A DNA stretch of 64,000 nucleotides, from the NCBI RefSeq assembly GCF_030269485.1, contig NZ_BSTL01000038.1, forward strand, positions 1 to 64,000. The letters are read 5' to 3'. Every line of letters begins with the position of its first letter. Position 1 is the first letter of the stretch. Below are positions 25,791 through 32,579 of this stretch, one piece after another. The notes under the pieces are model-generated. The model saw only the letters and a list, made by a program, of their open reading frames with translations, searched no databases and was not told the DNA's origin. The DNA comes from Actinoplanes sp. NBRC 103695. Its GTDB lineage: Bacteria > Actinomycetota > Actinomycetes > Mycobacteriales > Micromonosporaceae. The position numbers were made by a program, and so were the translations under genes.

Positions 25791-26472
25791 CCGTACGCTT
25801 TCCCCTGCGTCGGCACCGGTCGCTCAGAGCCGCGCGGCGGGCGCCGCTCTCATCGCCAGCGGTGTCGTCTTCTTCGTCGCGGAATTCATCACCGCCGCAG
25901 CGTGGACAGACCCGCCCTACAGCTACACCTACCACTTCATCAGCGACCTCGGAGTGCACGACCGCTCCACAGTGTTCGACCAGCTCATGTACTCACCACT
26001 CGCCGCGGTGATGAACACCGGCTTCGTCCTGTTCGGGCTCATCGCGTTCGCCGGCGTCGTCATGCTGAGGGGCATGCGAGCCGTGCGCCGGCTGGGCGTC
26101 GTCGCGATGGCGGCCCTACTGGCCGTCGGTGGAGTCCTCGTCGGCCTGTTCCCAGGATCTGCCGAGGCCGTGGCCAACGGCACAGACACGTATCACAGTC
26201 TGGGCGCTTTTGCGCTGTTCGTCGGAGGCAACGTTCTGGCCATCCTGATCGGCCTCGCACACCGGCACCTCGGAATCTCACACCGCTTGGGGCGCACTCT
26301 GGTCGTGCTGGGCACTCTCGGCCTGACCTCAATGGTGATCTTCATGGGCATCCTCGTCTCCGGCGCCAACATTCTCATCGGCCTCTTCGAACGCGGCGCC
26401 GTCTACTCCTTCCTGATCAGCCTCATCGCCGTCGGAGCAGCCTTGTGGAAGCGCCAGAGTCCGACACGGTGA
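25762..26472 (+). CDS. DUF998 membrane protein
   Basis: 236 residues from ATG 25762, six bases behind CAGGAG and inside the last 29 bases of the hydroxylase gene. Six hydrophobic segments are visible, beginning GAALIASGVVFFVAEFITAAAW. YHFISDLGVHDRSTVFDQLMYSPLAAVMNTGFVLFG between the first two helices is the DUF998 signature (ISDLG). The function of the family is not known. The overlap indicates it is in the same operon as the hydroxylase. Confidence 0.82.
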   Translation: MTDIRTEPADRTLSPASAPVAQSRAAGAALIASGVVFFVAEFITAAAWTDPPYSYTYHFISDLGVHDRSTVFDQLMYSPLAAVMNTGFVLFGLIAFAGVVMLRGMRAVRRLGVVAMAALLAVGGVLVGLFPGSAEAVANGTDTYHSLGAFALFVGGNVLAILIGLAHRHLGISHRLGRTLVVLGTLGLTSMVIFMGILVSGANILIGLFERGAVYSFLISLIAVGAALWKRQSPTR

Positions 26473-26708
26473 ACGGCCGACGTCATCGCCTGCCACCTTC
26501 CGATGCCGACACGAACACGCCTCCGAGACCAGCAATACGCCCCGGCAGGCCTTCACCGAACCCTGAAACGGATCTGCTGCTGGAGTACGACGAACTAGGC
26601 TCGGCCAGGGTAGCCAAGCTGGCCTGAATGCAGCGCGGCAGCGAACGGCGGGGCGCAGCGGACCCGTGTTGTCTGCGGCAGGTCCGGATGTCGCGTCGGC
26701 GCAGATCG

Positions 26709-27182
26709 TCAGCGGCCGGTGGACCCGTCGATCTGCTCGCGAAGGATGTCGGCATGGCCGGCATGCCGGGCGGTCTCCTCGATCATGTGCACCAGGACCC
26801 ACCTCCTCGTCGGTGGAAGGTTGCGGCCGGGCGGGCGAGGGGCGTCGAGCGTGAGGTCTGCCCAGGTTTCGACGACCTCGTTCGCCTGCTCGATCGTGCG
26901 TCGGTAGTCGGCGAGTAAGCCGTCGACCGTCTCCTCGCGGGTGGGTTGCATGGTGCGGCGCATGCTGTTGATCGGTTCGCCGAGGAAGTAGAACTGCTCG
27001 ACCCGGGTGAGGTGCTTGATCAGGCCCAGGAGGTTGGTGCCGGAGGGGACGCCACCGGTGCGGACCTGCGGTTCCGGCACATCCGCGGCCTTGCCCGCGA
27101 CCGAGCTACGCAGGTAGTTGAGGAATCCCAGCAGGGTGGCCTTTTCATCGGTGCCGGTCCAGGGTGGCCCGGCGTCCGTCAC
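26709..27182 (-). CDS. DinB-like DUF664 protein
   Basis: 157 residues from GTG 27182, 8 bases after the methyltransferase stop. DEKATLLGFLNYLRSSVAGKA, NLLGLIKHLTRVEQFYF (first His), TVDGLLADYRRTIEQ and the closing HMIEETARHAGHADILREQIDG follow the four-helix DinB fold; His in KHLTRVE and the two in ETARHAGHA form the usual three-His metal site. Members often act as thiol-dependent S-transferases (bacillithiol or mycothiol). It is co-directional with the methyltransferase. Confidence 0.82.
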   Translation of the reverse strand: MTDAGPPWTGTDEKATLLGFLNYLRSSVAGKAADVPEPQVRTGGVPSGTNLLGLIKHLTRVEQFYFLGEPINSMRRTMQPTREETVDGLLADYRRTIEQANEVVETWADLTLDAPRPPGRNLPPTRRWVLVHMIEETARHAGHADILREQIDGSTGR

Positions 27183-27190
27183 CCGCCGCC

Positions 27191-27841
27191 TCACGCACCG
27201 GCCCGCCGAATGAGCAGGACATGGTCGGCGACGATGGCGGTCCGCCCGCCAGGACCGGTGGCCCGGCGCCGCGGCATGTCGGCGCGCAGGACGGGCCACT
27301 GCTCAGGTTCGAGGGCGAGTTCGGCAGCGACCTCGCCGGGAGTGGCGTAGTACGCGTGCGGATCCTGATTCCAGGACCAGGGTGCGGTGGAGCCGTGATC
27401 GACGACCAGTAGCCGACCTCCGGGGCGCAGTGCGTGTGCGGCAGTACGCAGCACCCGAGCGCGGGGCAACGCGAAAGGGGAATGGAAATATTGCGCGGAC
27501 ACGAGGTCGAAGGTTCCGCTCGGGAAACTGCGGGCCAGGTCGTGCGCCTCGGCGGTGACCCTGCATCCGAAGCCGAGTTCGTCAGCGCGCGCTCGCACTC
27601 GTTCGACGGCGGTCTCGGAGATATCGACAGCGGTGACCTGCCAGCCGCGCTCGGCCAGCCAGATGGTGTCGCCGCCGCCCCCGCAGCCCAGATCCAGAGC
27701 CGCGCCGGGCCGCAGCGCCGCGGCCGCCTCGACGAGCAACGGGTTGGCGCGCCCTGCCCCGGCGCGCCGGCTGCGGTAGTGCTTCTCCCAGAACGACTCG
27801 GCGTCGGCCTGCTGGTGCCGGCCGTAGCTCGGCGCGCTCAC
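27191..27841 (-). CDS. Class I SAM-dependent methyltransferase
   Basis: 216 residues from GTG 27841. ALDLGCGGGGDTIWLAERGWQVTAVDISETAVERV is motif I and the acidic post-I loop for SAM; FDLVSAQYFHSPF is motif II, and LRPGGRLLVVDHGSTAPWSW motif III with a His-rich tail. The GTG overlaps the stop of a 46-codon upstream reading frame (GTGA), which implies coupled translation. The pattern resembles small tellurite/thiopurine-type or Tam-like methyltransferases. Substrate unknown; the next gene on the same strand is a DinB-like protein. Confidence 0.8.
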   Translation of the reverse strand: MSAPSYGRHQQADAESFWEKHYRSRRAGAGRANPLLVEAAAALRPGAALDLGCGGGGDTIWLAERGWQVTAVDISETAVERVRARADELGFGCRVTAEAHDLARSFPSGTFDLVSAQYFHSPFALPRARVLRTAAHALRPGGRLLVVDHGSTAPWSWNQDPHAYYATPGEVAAELALEPEQWPVLRADMPRRRATGPGGRTAIVADHVLLIRRAGA

Positions 27842-27978
27842 CGGGCTGCTCCGGCGGTGAAGAAGGCCGTCGTCAGCCTGAGAGCGGCCATGGTCATCGT
27901 TGCGCCGTGCGAGCACCGTCGGGCAGACTGCACAGCCGTCGCTGTTGCGATCATCAGTGACACCTCCGCCGCCAGCAT
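27838..27978 (-). CDS. Possible 46-residue leader peptide
   Basis: ATG at 27978 is preceded by GGGAGGAG at an 8-base spacing, a better ribosome site than that of the methyltransferase it leads into. It encodes MLAAEVSLMIATATAVQSAR and then a Cys and His followed by a hydrophobic C-terminus, 46 residues. Its TGA (27840-27838) overlaps the GTG of the methyltransferase. No family is recognised. It may be a translational leader, or simply the 5' part of the methyltransferase transcript. Confidence 0.4.
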   Translation of the reverse strand: MLAAEVSLMIATATAVQSARRCSHGATMTMAALRLTTAFFTAGAAR

Positions 27979-27996
27979 CGCCACCGCTCCTCCCTG

Positions 27997-28013
27997 CTTG
28001 CAAGAAAACTTGC
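27997..28013. promoter_or_regulatory. Overlapping inverted repeats in the methyltransferase/XRE-cupin intergenic region
   Basis: CTTGCAAG (27997-28004) is a perfect 8-mer palindrome, and GCAAGAAAACTTGC (28000-28013) is a 5-4-5 inverted repeat sharing bases with it. They lie 20 bases upstream of the XRE-cupin ATG and just before the divergent small leader, a good place for an autoregulatory operator. Confidence 0.45.
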
Positions 28014-28033
28014 CGATCCGCAAGAGTGGGACC

Positions 28034-28627
28034 ATGGATCACCGCGAAGCGGACCTTCTCGCCGACGTCGGACCGCGCCTACGCGCGTTACGCCGGGCGC
28101 GAGGCACCACGCTCGGCGCACTGGCAGCCGAGACCGGCCTCACGGCCAGCACACTCTCGCGTCTGGAGAACGGAAAGCTCCGCCCGACGCTGGAGCAACT
28201 CCTGCCGCTGGCCCGGGTGCACGGCGTCCCCCTCGATGACCTGGTCGCGGCGCCCCCGACCGGAGACCCCCGCATCCACCTGCGGCCGGTGCGGCGGTTC
28301 GGGTTGACGGTGGTTCCGCTGACCAGGCGAGCCGGCGGCATCCAGGCGTACAAGGTGATCTATCCGCCCCAAGGGCGGGCGGCCACGATGAAACTGCAGA
28401 CCCATGACGGGTACGAGTGGTTCTACGTCCTCAACGGCAGCGTCCGGTTCGTGCTCGGCGAGCAGGTGTTCCAACTCGGCATCGGCGAAGCCGCCGAGTT
28501 CGACACCCACGTACCGCACTGGATCGGCAGCGCCGACAGTCAGCCTGCGGAACTGCTCACCCTCTTCGGCGCACAGGGCCAACGCGCCCACCTGTCACCA
28601 GCCCAGAACCAGAACCCGCGCCCTTAG
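28034..28627 (+). CDS. XRE-cupin transcriptional regulator
   Basis: 197 residues from ATG 28034; longer upstream frames are antisense of the methyltransferase. Residues about 10-65 form the helix-turn-helix (LRALRRARGTTLGALAAETGLTASTLSRLENGKLRPTLEQLL). Residues 110-185 form a cupin barrel: MKLQTHDGYEWFYVLNGSVRFVLGEQVF, then EAAEFDTHVPHWIG, which carry His/Glu of the metal or ligand pocket. This is the two-domain arrangement of PuuR/SutR-like repressors. It is divergent to the methyltransferase/DinB pair, which it may control together with itself. Confidence 0.88.
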   Translation: MDHREADLLADVGPRLRALRRARGTTLGALAAETGLTASTLSRLENGKLRPTLEQLLPLARVHGVPLDDLVAAPPTGDPRIHLRPVRRFGLTVVPLTRRAGGIQAYKVIYPPQGRAATMKLQTHDGYEWFYVLNGSVRFVLGEQVFQLGIGEAAEFDTHVPHWIGSADSQPAELLTLFGAQGQRAHLSPAQNQNPRP

Positions 28628-28718
28628 CGCGGAGCCGAACCTGTCGCATCCCTCATCGGCAAGTGCGTTGGCCATGAACGTCCGCCGGGTCGGCGACACA
28701 CCGGGGCGCGTCCGCTGA

Positions 28719-29069
28719 TGGCGCGCCGGCAACCGACGCATCAACCGTGCCTTGCACATCATGGCCATCGTCCAGCTGCGCCGGGACACACCTGGCCGCG
28801 CCTACTACCGGCGCCGTCTCGCCGAAGGCAAAACCACGATGGAAGCGCTCCGCGCCCTCAAACGCCACCTGTCCGACGTCGTCCACAAGCGGATGCTCCA
28901 TGACGCCACAACGCCCGGAACTGGTGAAACGGGCCCGGGAGGACGCTCGGGAGCGACTCTGCAATCCAGCGCGGACGGCCTGATCCCGACAGCCGCCTCT
29001 TCGGAGAAGTCACAACCCGGACCCGCCACAAAGAAGCCTAAACAAAGTCGCCATGATCCCTTGACCTAG
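28719..29069 (+). pseudogene. IS110-family transposase, C-terminal fragment
   Basis: RAGNRRINRALHIMAIVQLR, AYYRRRLAEGKTTMEALRALKR and HLSDVVHKRML are the last part of the transposase_20 domain of IS110/IS116/IS902 recombinases, followed by the variable tail GPGGRSGATLQSSADGLIP. A TGA sits immediately upstream in frame (28716-28718), and the RuvC-like DEDD N-terminal domain is entirely missing. No ends of the element are recognised. Confidence 0.8.
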
Positions 29070-29109
29070 AGGGGAACCAGATCAGTTCACCAGGTCTCGT
29101 GCTTGCGCT

Positions 29110-29448
29110 TCAACAGAATGCCGAGGCGGAACCGGCTTCGGCGGAGTTTGCGTCTGCGTCGAGTACGGCGCGCAGCAGGCCAGGAAAGCGGTCGTCGAGC
29201 TCGGATCGCAGAGAGACGTAGCACCGGGTGCCCTCGGGGCGGCTGAAGATCACACCAGCTTCGCGCAAAGTCTTCATGTGGTGGCTGAGCGTCGAGTCGG
29301 CAACAGCGCGGGGAAAGTCGGCGCGCAGATGCTCGGCACCGTCACTGAGCACCCGGACGACCTGTAGCCGTACCGGATCACCCAGAGCGGAAAGCACCCG
29401 GGGCAGGGTGACCTCAGTCATGTCTGGATGGATTGCTTGACGTGTCAT
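29110..29448 (-). CDS. ArsR-family winged-helix regulator
   Basis: 112 residues. LPRVLSALGDPVRLQVVRVLSDGAEHL, AVADSTLSHHMKTLREAGVIFSRPEGTRCYVSLR is the complete ArsR winged helix, with STLSHHMKTLREAG as the recognition helix. No CxC metal-sensing motif is present before the recognition helix; a single Cys sits in the wing (GTRCYV) and one at the C-terminus, so it is likely an organic-ligand or redox sensor rather than a metal sensor. It faces the SDR gene and starts 19 bases from a perfect palindrome. GGGGAGGGG precedes ATG 29448. Confidence 0.9.
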   Translation of the reverse strand: MTRQAIHPDMTEVTLPRVLSALGDPVRLQVVRVLSDGAEHLRADFPRAVADSTLSHHMKTLREAGVIFSRPEGTRCYVSLRSELDDRFPGLLRAVLDADANSAEAGSASAFC

Positions 29449-29466
29449 CGCCCCTCCCCTTCAATC

Positions 29467-29489
29467 GTCGATGTTCGTCGAACATCGAC
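29467..29489. promoter_or_regulatory. Perfect 11-1-11 palindrome between ArsR and SDR genes
   Basis: GTCGATGTTCG (29467-29477), a single T, then CGAACATCGAC (29479-29489), exact complements. It lies in the 55-base space between the divergent starts and covers both probable promoters, the expected location for an ArsR dimer repressing both genes. Confidence 0.75.
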
Positions 29490-29503
29490 AATAGGAGTGA
29501 ACC

Positions 29504-30283
29504 ATGTCAGTCGCCGTTCCCGCCACAGGCCTGACAGGCAAACGAGTCCTCGTCACTGGCGGCACCCGGGGACTCGGGGCGGCAATTGCCGAGCACTTCG
29601 TCGCCGCAGGCTCCTCTGTCGTCGTCGCCGCGCGAACGCCGGTGCCCGAGCCCGTCGGCACGTTCGTGGCCGCGGATCTCTCGACGGAAGGCGGCGCTCG
29701 CCGCCTGGCCACAGCCGTCCTGGACATCCTGGGCGGAATCGACGTCCTGATCGACAACGCGGGTAGTCAGCGCCGCGTCCCCGAGGGGGTGCTGGCCATG
29801 ACCGACGGCGATTGGACCAGCGACATCTCCAGCAACCTGCTGTCCGCCGTCCGGCTGGACCGCAAGTTGCTACCCACCATGATGGCCCAGCGCTCCGGCG
29901 TCGTTGTGCACATCGGCTCCGGCGCCGCGCGGCTCCCACAGCCGGCAGCGCTGGCCTACGCCGCCGCGAAAGCCGCCTTGAGCGCGTACAGCAAGGGCCT
30001 GGCAAACGCCATGGCACCGCACGGCATCCGCGTCACCACAGTGAACCCGGGCGTTATCGAAACGACGGGCCTGAGCAACCGGCTCACCCAGGTGGCCGCA
30101 GAGTCGGGCATCGACGTCACCGAGGCACGACGGCGGCAGGCAGAGCTGTTCAGGATCCCACTAGGTGAGTTCGGCACGGCAGACGACGTCGCCGAACTCG
30201 TCACGTTCCTGGCGTCCCCCCGCGCGCGCTACCTCACCGGCACACAATTCGTGGTCGACGGAGGCTTCTTTCCTGCGGTGTAG
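29504..30283 (+). CDS. Short-chain dehydrogenase/reductase
   Basis: 259 residues, classical SDR. RVLVTGGTRGLGAAIAEHF is the TGxxxGxG cofactor loop; no acid follows beta2 (VVVAARTP), favouring NADP. VLIDNAGS is the NNAG variant, VVHIGSGAARLPQPAALAYAAAKAAL carries the catalytic Ser, Tyr and Lys (YAAAK), and VNPGVIETTG and YLTGTQFVVDGGFFPAV close the fold. Intact, starting at ATG 29504 behind AGGAGTG. Repressed by the divergent ArsR regulator if the shared palindrome is an operator. Substrate not apparent. Confidence 0.9.
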   Translation: MSVAVPATGLTGKRVLVTGGTRGLGAAIAEHFVAAGSSVVVAARTPVPEPVGTFVAADLSTEGGARRLATAVLDILGGIDVLIDNAGSQRRVPEGVLAMTDGDWTSDISSNLLSAVRLDRKLLPTMMAQRSGVVVHIGSGAARLPQPAALAYAAAKAALSAYSKGLANAMAPHGIRVTTVNPGVIETTGLSNRLTQVAAESGIDVTEARRRQAELFRIPLGEFGTADDVAELVTFLASPRARYLTGTQFVVDGGFFPAV

Positions 30284-30422
30284 GACGCCGCCCGGCACCC
30301 GCAATTCGGCATAAGCGTGCTCAGCACGACCCGCGGAGGCGTCCGCGCGTGACCACCCGCCGCGGGCCGACGCCCACGCTCAGCGGCAGATGAGGGCGCC
30401 GTGAAGGTCGTCGCTCAGTACG

Positions 30423-30863
30423 TTAACTACCGCCTTCGCGAGGGCTAGCGGACGGCCTCCTCATAGGCGTTACCATCTCGGCCCGAAGTTCCGCCGCCGG
30501 CTCTCCAAGCAGGACCGAGCTGATAACGAGCTCGAGAATCACCCGCTCCAGCCGGTCAGTGCTGCGCCGGTACCGGGAGGGCTCCCGCTCCACCACAGCC
30601 GCCGAAACACGCCAGCCGCTCTTCGCCGTAGCGAAGGTTGCCTCGAAGATCCCGAACCCAGTCCAACTGCGATGCAAATAGGCCACGTTGCCTTCGACGA
30701 AGACGTCCCACTTCGCGTCCATATCCGGGGCGATGCAACCTCTGCGGATGCGCTCCATCTGATCATGCGACCACACACGGACCGGCAGCGCGGTCAAAGG
30801 TTGCGGCGAAACGATCGGAAAGCACTGCGGCAGGGACCTTCGCGTGACCACGGCAGCTGACAT
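30423..30863 (-). CDS. Conserved hypothetical protein, intact paralogue
   Basis: 146 residues from ATG 30863. Conserved-looking core: WSHDQMERIRRGCIAPDMDAKW, then DVFVEGNVAYLHRSWTGFGIFEATF and GWRVSAAVVEREPSRYRRS. The KW-D-x-F-V-E-G-x-x-x-Y-x-H-R-S-W-T-G phrase recurs in small actinobacterial proteins, sometimes near polymorphic-toxin immunity genes, but I cannot name a family. A second copy of its first ~60 codons lies at 31874-32083. The start is 8 bases after a TAAGAT element with no ribosome site, which suggests a leaderless transcript. The role is unknown. Confidence 0.6.
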   Translation of the reverse strand: MSAAVVTRRSLPQCFPIVSPQPLTALPVRVWSHDQMERIRRGCIAPDMDAKWDVFVEGNVAYLHRSWTGFGIFEATFATAKSGWRVSAAVVEREPSRYRRSTDRLERVILELVISSVLLGEPAAELRAEMVTPMRRPSASPREGGS

Positions 30864-30871
30864 CACCGTCG

Positions 30872-30877
30872 ATCTTA
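30872..30877 (-). promoter_or_regulatory. Conserved TAAGAT -10-like element, copy 1
   Basis: CGTAAGATCG stands at the same distance before the ATG in both paralogous genes (here 30877-30872, ATG at 30863). Conservation of this block between copies whose other flanks differ points to a promoter with a leaderless start. Confidence 0.4.
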
Positions 30878-31057
30878 CGCGGAACTTGTCGCCCCAAATT
30901 GCTAGCCCTCCCCGAGCAGGCGGGGAAGGACGCCCGACGCTGCAGACGTCCTCGCTCAGCGGCAGATCCGGATGTTCGGTGTGAGCGCCCTATGTCGAGC
31001 CGGCGATGGGGGCCCGTCGACCATGGGCGGGGTGGATGACCCCGTCATACTGTCGTG

Positions 31058-31681
31058 ATGGAGATCCACGAGTTCTGGCGGATCGTGGATCAAGCCCGCG
31101 TCGATGCGGGCGCCACGGCGGGCAGGTTTGCCGAAGCCGCGGTCGCCGAAGCTCTGGTCACACAGTTGATGACGTTGCCACGCAACGAGATCCTCGATTT
31201 CGACGACCTTCTGGGTGAGGTCATCGACCAGTTGCACACACCGCGAGTGGCCCTCGCGTGTCACCTCATTACGGGCTTCCTCTCCGATGACCTCTTCTCG
31301 TCCTTCAGAGCTGGGCTTGTCGGTCTGGGACGTCGGACGGTGGAGCAGATCATCGCCGACCCCGACTCCCTGGCCGAGCACCCTGTCGTCATCGACATCG
31401 CCGAGGGCCGTTGTGAGCGGATGTCTCTCGACAGTGAAGGCCTGCTGTTCGCTGCGTCATCCGCGTATGCCCGGATCAGCGACGGCGACGAGGAAGCCTT
31501 CTGGCTCGCGGTCGATGCCCGCCACGAGGCCGTGGGATCTGGCGACGCCCTACGGCCGGAAGATGAACCCGGTACCGCAGATGCCGCGCCCTTGCCCGAG
31601 GTACTACCGCGGATTTCGGCGCTCCTGCCTCCTGGCCGCTGGGCAACCCCGAATTACCACCGACCAAGCCAGCGCCACTGA
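31058..31681 (+). CDS. DUF4240 domain protein
   Basis: 207 residues (ATG 31058, or GTG 31055 directly before it). EIHEFWRIVDQARVDAGATAGRFAEAAVAEAL, DFDDLLGEVIDQLHTPRVALACHLITGFLSDDLFSSFRAGLVGLG and ADPDSLAEHP follow the helical DUF4240 domain, which begins M-x-x-x-x-FW-x-I-I/V. DUF4240 proteins are common as stand-alone actinobacterial genes and as candidate immunity proteins. The last ~40 residues are Pro-rich and non-conserved. It lies between the two copies of a small paralogous gene. Its stop overlaps a CTG that could start the zinc-ribbon frame described next. Confidence 0.7.
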   Translation: MEIHEFWRIVDQARVDAGATAGRFAEAAVAEALVTQLMTLPRNEILDFDDLLGEVIDQLHTPRVALACHLITGFLSDDLFSSFRAGLVGLGRRTVEQIIADPDSLAEHPVVIDIAEGRCERMSLDSEGLLFAASSAYARISDGDEEAFWLAVDARHEAVGSGDALRPEDEPGTADAAPLPEVLPRISALLPPGRWATPNYHRPSQRH

Positions 31682-31890
31682 CCGATCCCCACGAGCGATG
31701 CCCGCTGTGCGGTGGTGCGCTGCCGGCGCGGTCGGTCGAGTCGAGCAGCCGTCGCGAGGACGGGACGTTCCTGACGCGAGAATTCAGGCGCTGCCTAGAT
31801 TGCTCACGGGTGGTCGAGCGCACCCAGCACGCCGACAGTTGGGATGGGTGGCGCAGGTCGGACCCAGTCGAAATCAGTCACCTCGTTGGC
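31678..31890 (+). other. Zinc-ribbon reading frame with no standard start
   Basis: In the frame beginning CTG at 31678 (overlapping the DUF4240 TGA) the translation gives DPHERCPLCGGALPARSV, about 24 residues, then RRCLDCSRVVERTQHADSW. Two CxxC pairs spaced like a zinc ribbon are unlikely by chance. There is no ATG, GTG or TTG upstream of the first CxxC. Either it starts at CTG, is translated by re-initiation, or is the C-terminal piece of a broken gene. After about 31890 the frame runs into DNA antisense to the truncated paralogue. Confidence 0.4.
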
Positions 31891-32083
31891 AATGCAGATA
31901 TGCCGTTTGGCCTTCGACGAAGACGTCCCACTTTGCGTCCATATCGGGCGCTAAGCACCCTAAGCGGATTCTCTCCCACTGATCGTACGACCAGATACGA
32001 GCCGGGAGTTCGGTCATGGGCTTGGGCGAGCGGATCGGAAGGCACTGTGGAAGGGATTGCCGGGTGACATGGGGCGCTGACAT
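31874..32083 (-). pseudogene. Truncated second copy of the 30.4-kb hypothetical gene
   Basis: MSAPHVTRQSLPQCLPIRSP, WSYDQWERIRLGCLAPDMDA, KWDVFVEGQTAYLH matches residues 1 to about 62 of the protein at 30423-30863, then breaks (CQRGD, stop), while the intact copy continues RSWTGF. The upstream CGTAAGATCG element and its 8-base distance to the ATG are also duplicated. About 85 codons are lost at the 3' end. The break abuts the zinc-ribbon frame read from the other strand. Confidence 0.75.
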
Positions 32084-32091
32084 CGTCAGCG

Positions 32092-32097
32092 ATCTTA
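32092..32097 (-). promoter_or_regulatory. Conserved TAAGAT -10-like element, copy 2
   Basis: Same CGTAAGATCG block and same distance to the ATG (32083) as copy 1 at 30872-30877, preserved although the gene behind it is truncated. Confidence 0.35.
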
Positions 32098-32194
32098 CGT
32101 GAAAGTCACTGGCCGAAAAAAGCTGTGTGACTGCTTGCGGGCAACTCAGCCAGCGGACCTGGCGCATGGTCAGCCGTGACGATCTTTCGACGCC

Positions 32195-32524
32195 ATGTTT
32201 ATTGCCACCTGCAACAACCACGCCCGGGTGCGTGAAAGTTGGATCGACGTGGTGTTCGGCACCTGGGGCAAAGGTACCGACTACGACGACCACATCACTT
32301 TGGATTGTCGATCCCCGCCCAGTGACTGGCAGCTACAGCGGTAGACGCTGTCTCGGTGGCGCCGAATAGCCCGCTTTACGGTCAACCTCGCCCGAGCCGA
32401 GGCTCTGAACGACCAAAAGGTCAGCGAACTCTGGGAAGTGATCGACTTCGTTGTACGAACCGACCCGCTGGCACACCAACACCACTACGAGCACCCGCCA
32501 CGACGGCGTGATCGTCGAGCGTGA
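32195..32524 (+). pseudogene. Small hypothetical gene broken by an in-frame stop
   Basis: From ATG 32195 one frame reads MFIATCNNHARVRESWIDVV, FGTWGKGTDYDDHITLDCR, reaches TAG at 32342, and then continues in the same frame with NLARAEALNDQKVSELWEVIDFV and VRTDPLAHQHHYEHP. Both parts resemble the two ends of a ~110-residue actinobacterial protein whose usual motifs are F-N-N-R-A-R, G-D-G-T-x-Y-x-D-H-V-T and F-W-E-V-V-D-F-V. The middle is eroded. The in-frame stop and loss of the central part indicate a dead gene. Confidence 0.6.
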
Positions 32525-32579
32525 CAGCGTTCGTGAGGCGCCGCGCCCGAACGGCGGCAGAACAATGCAGTTGACCTTG

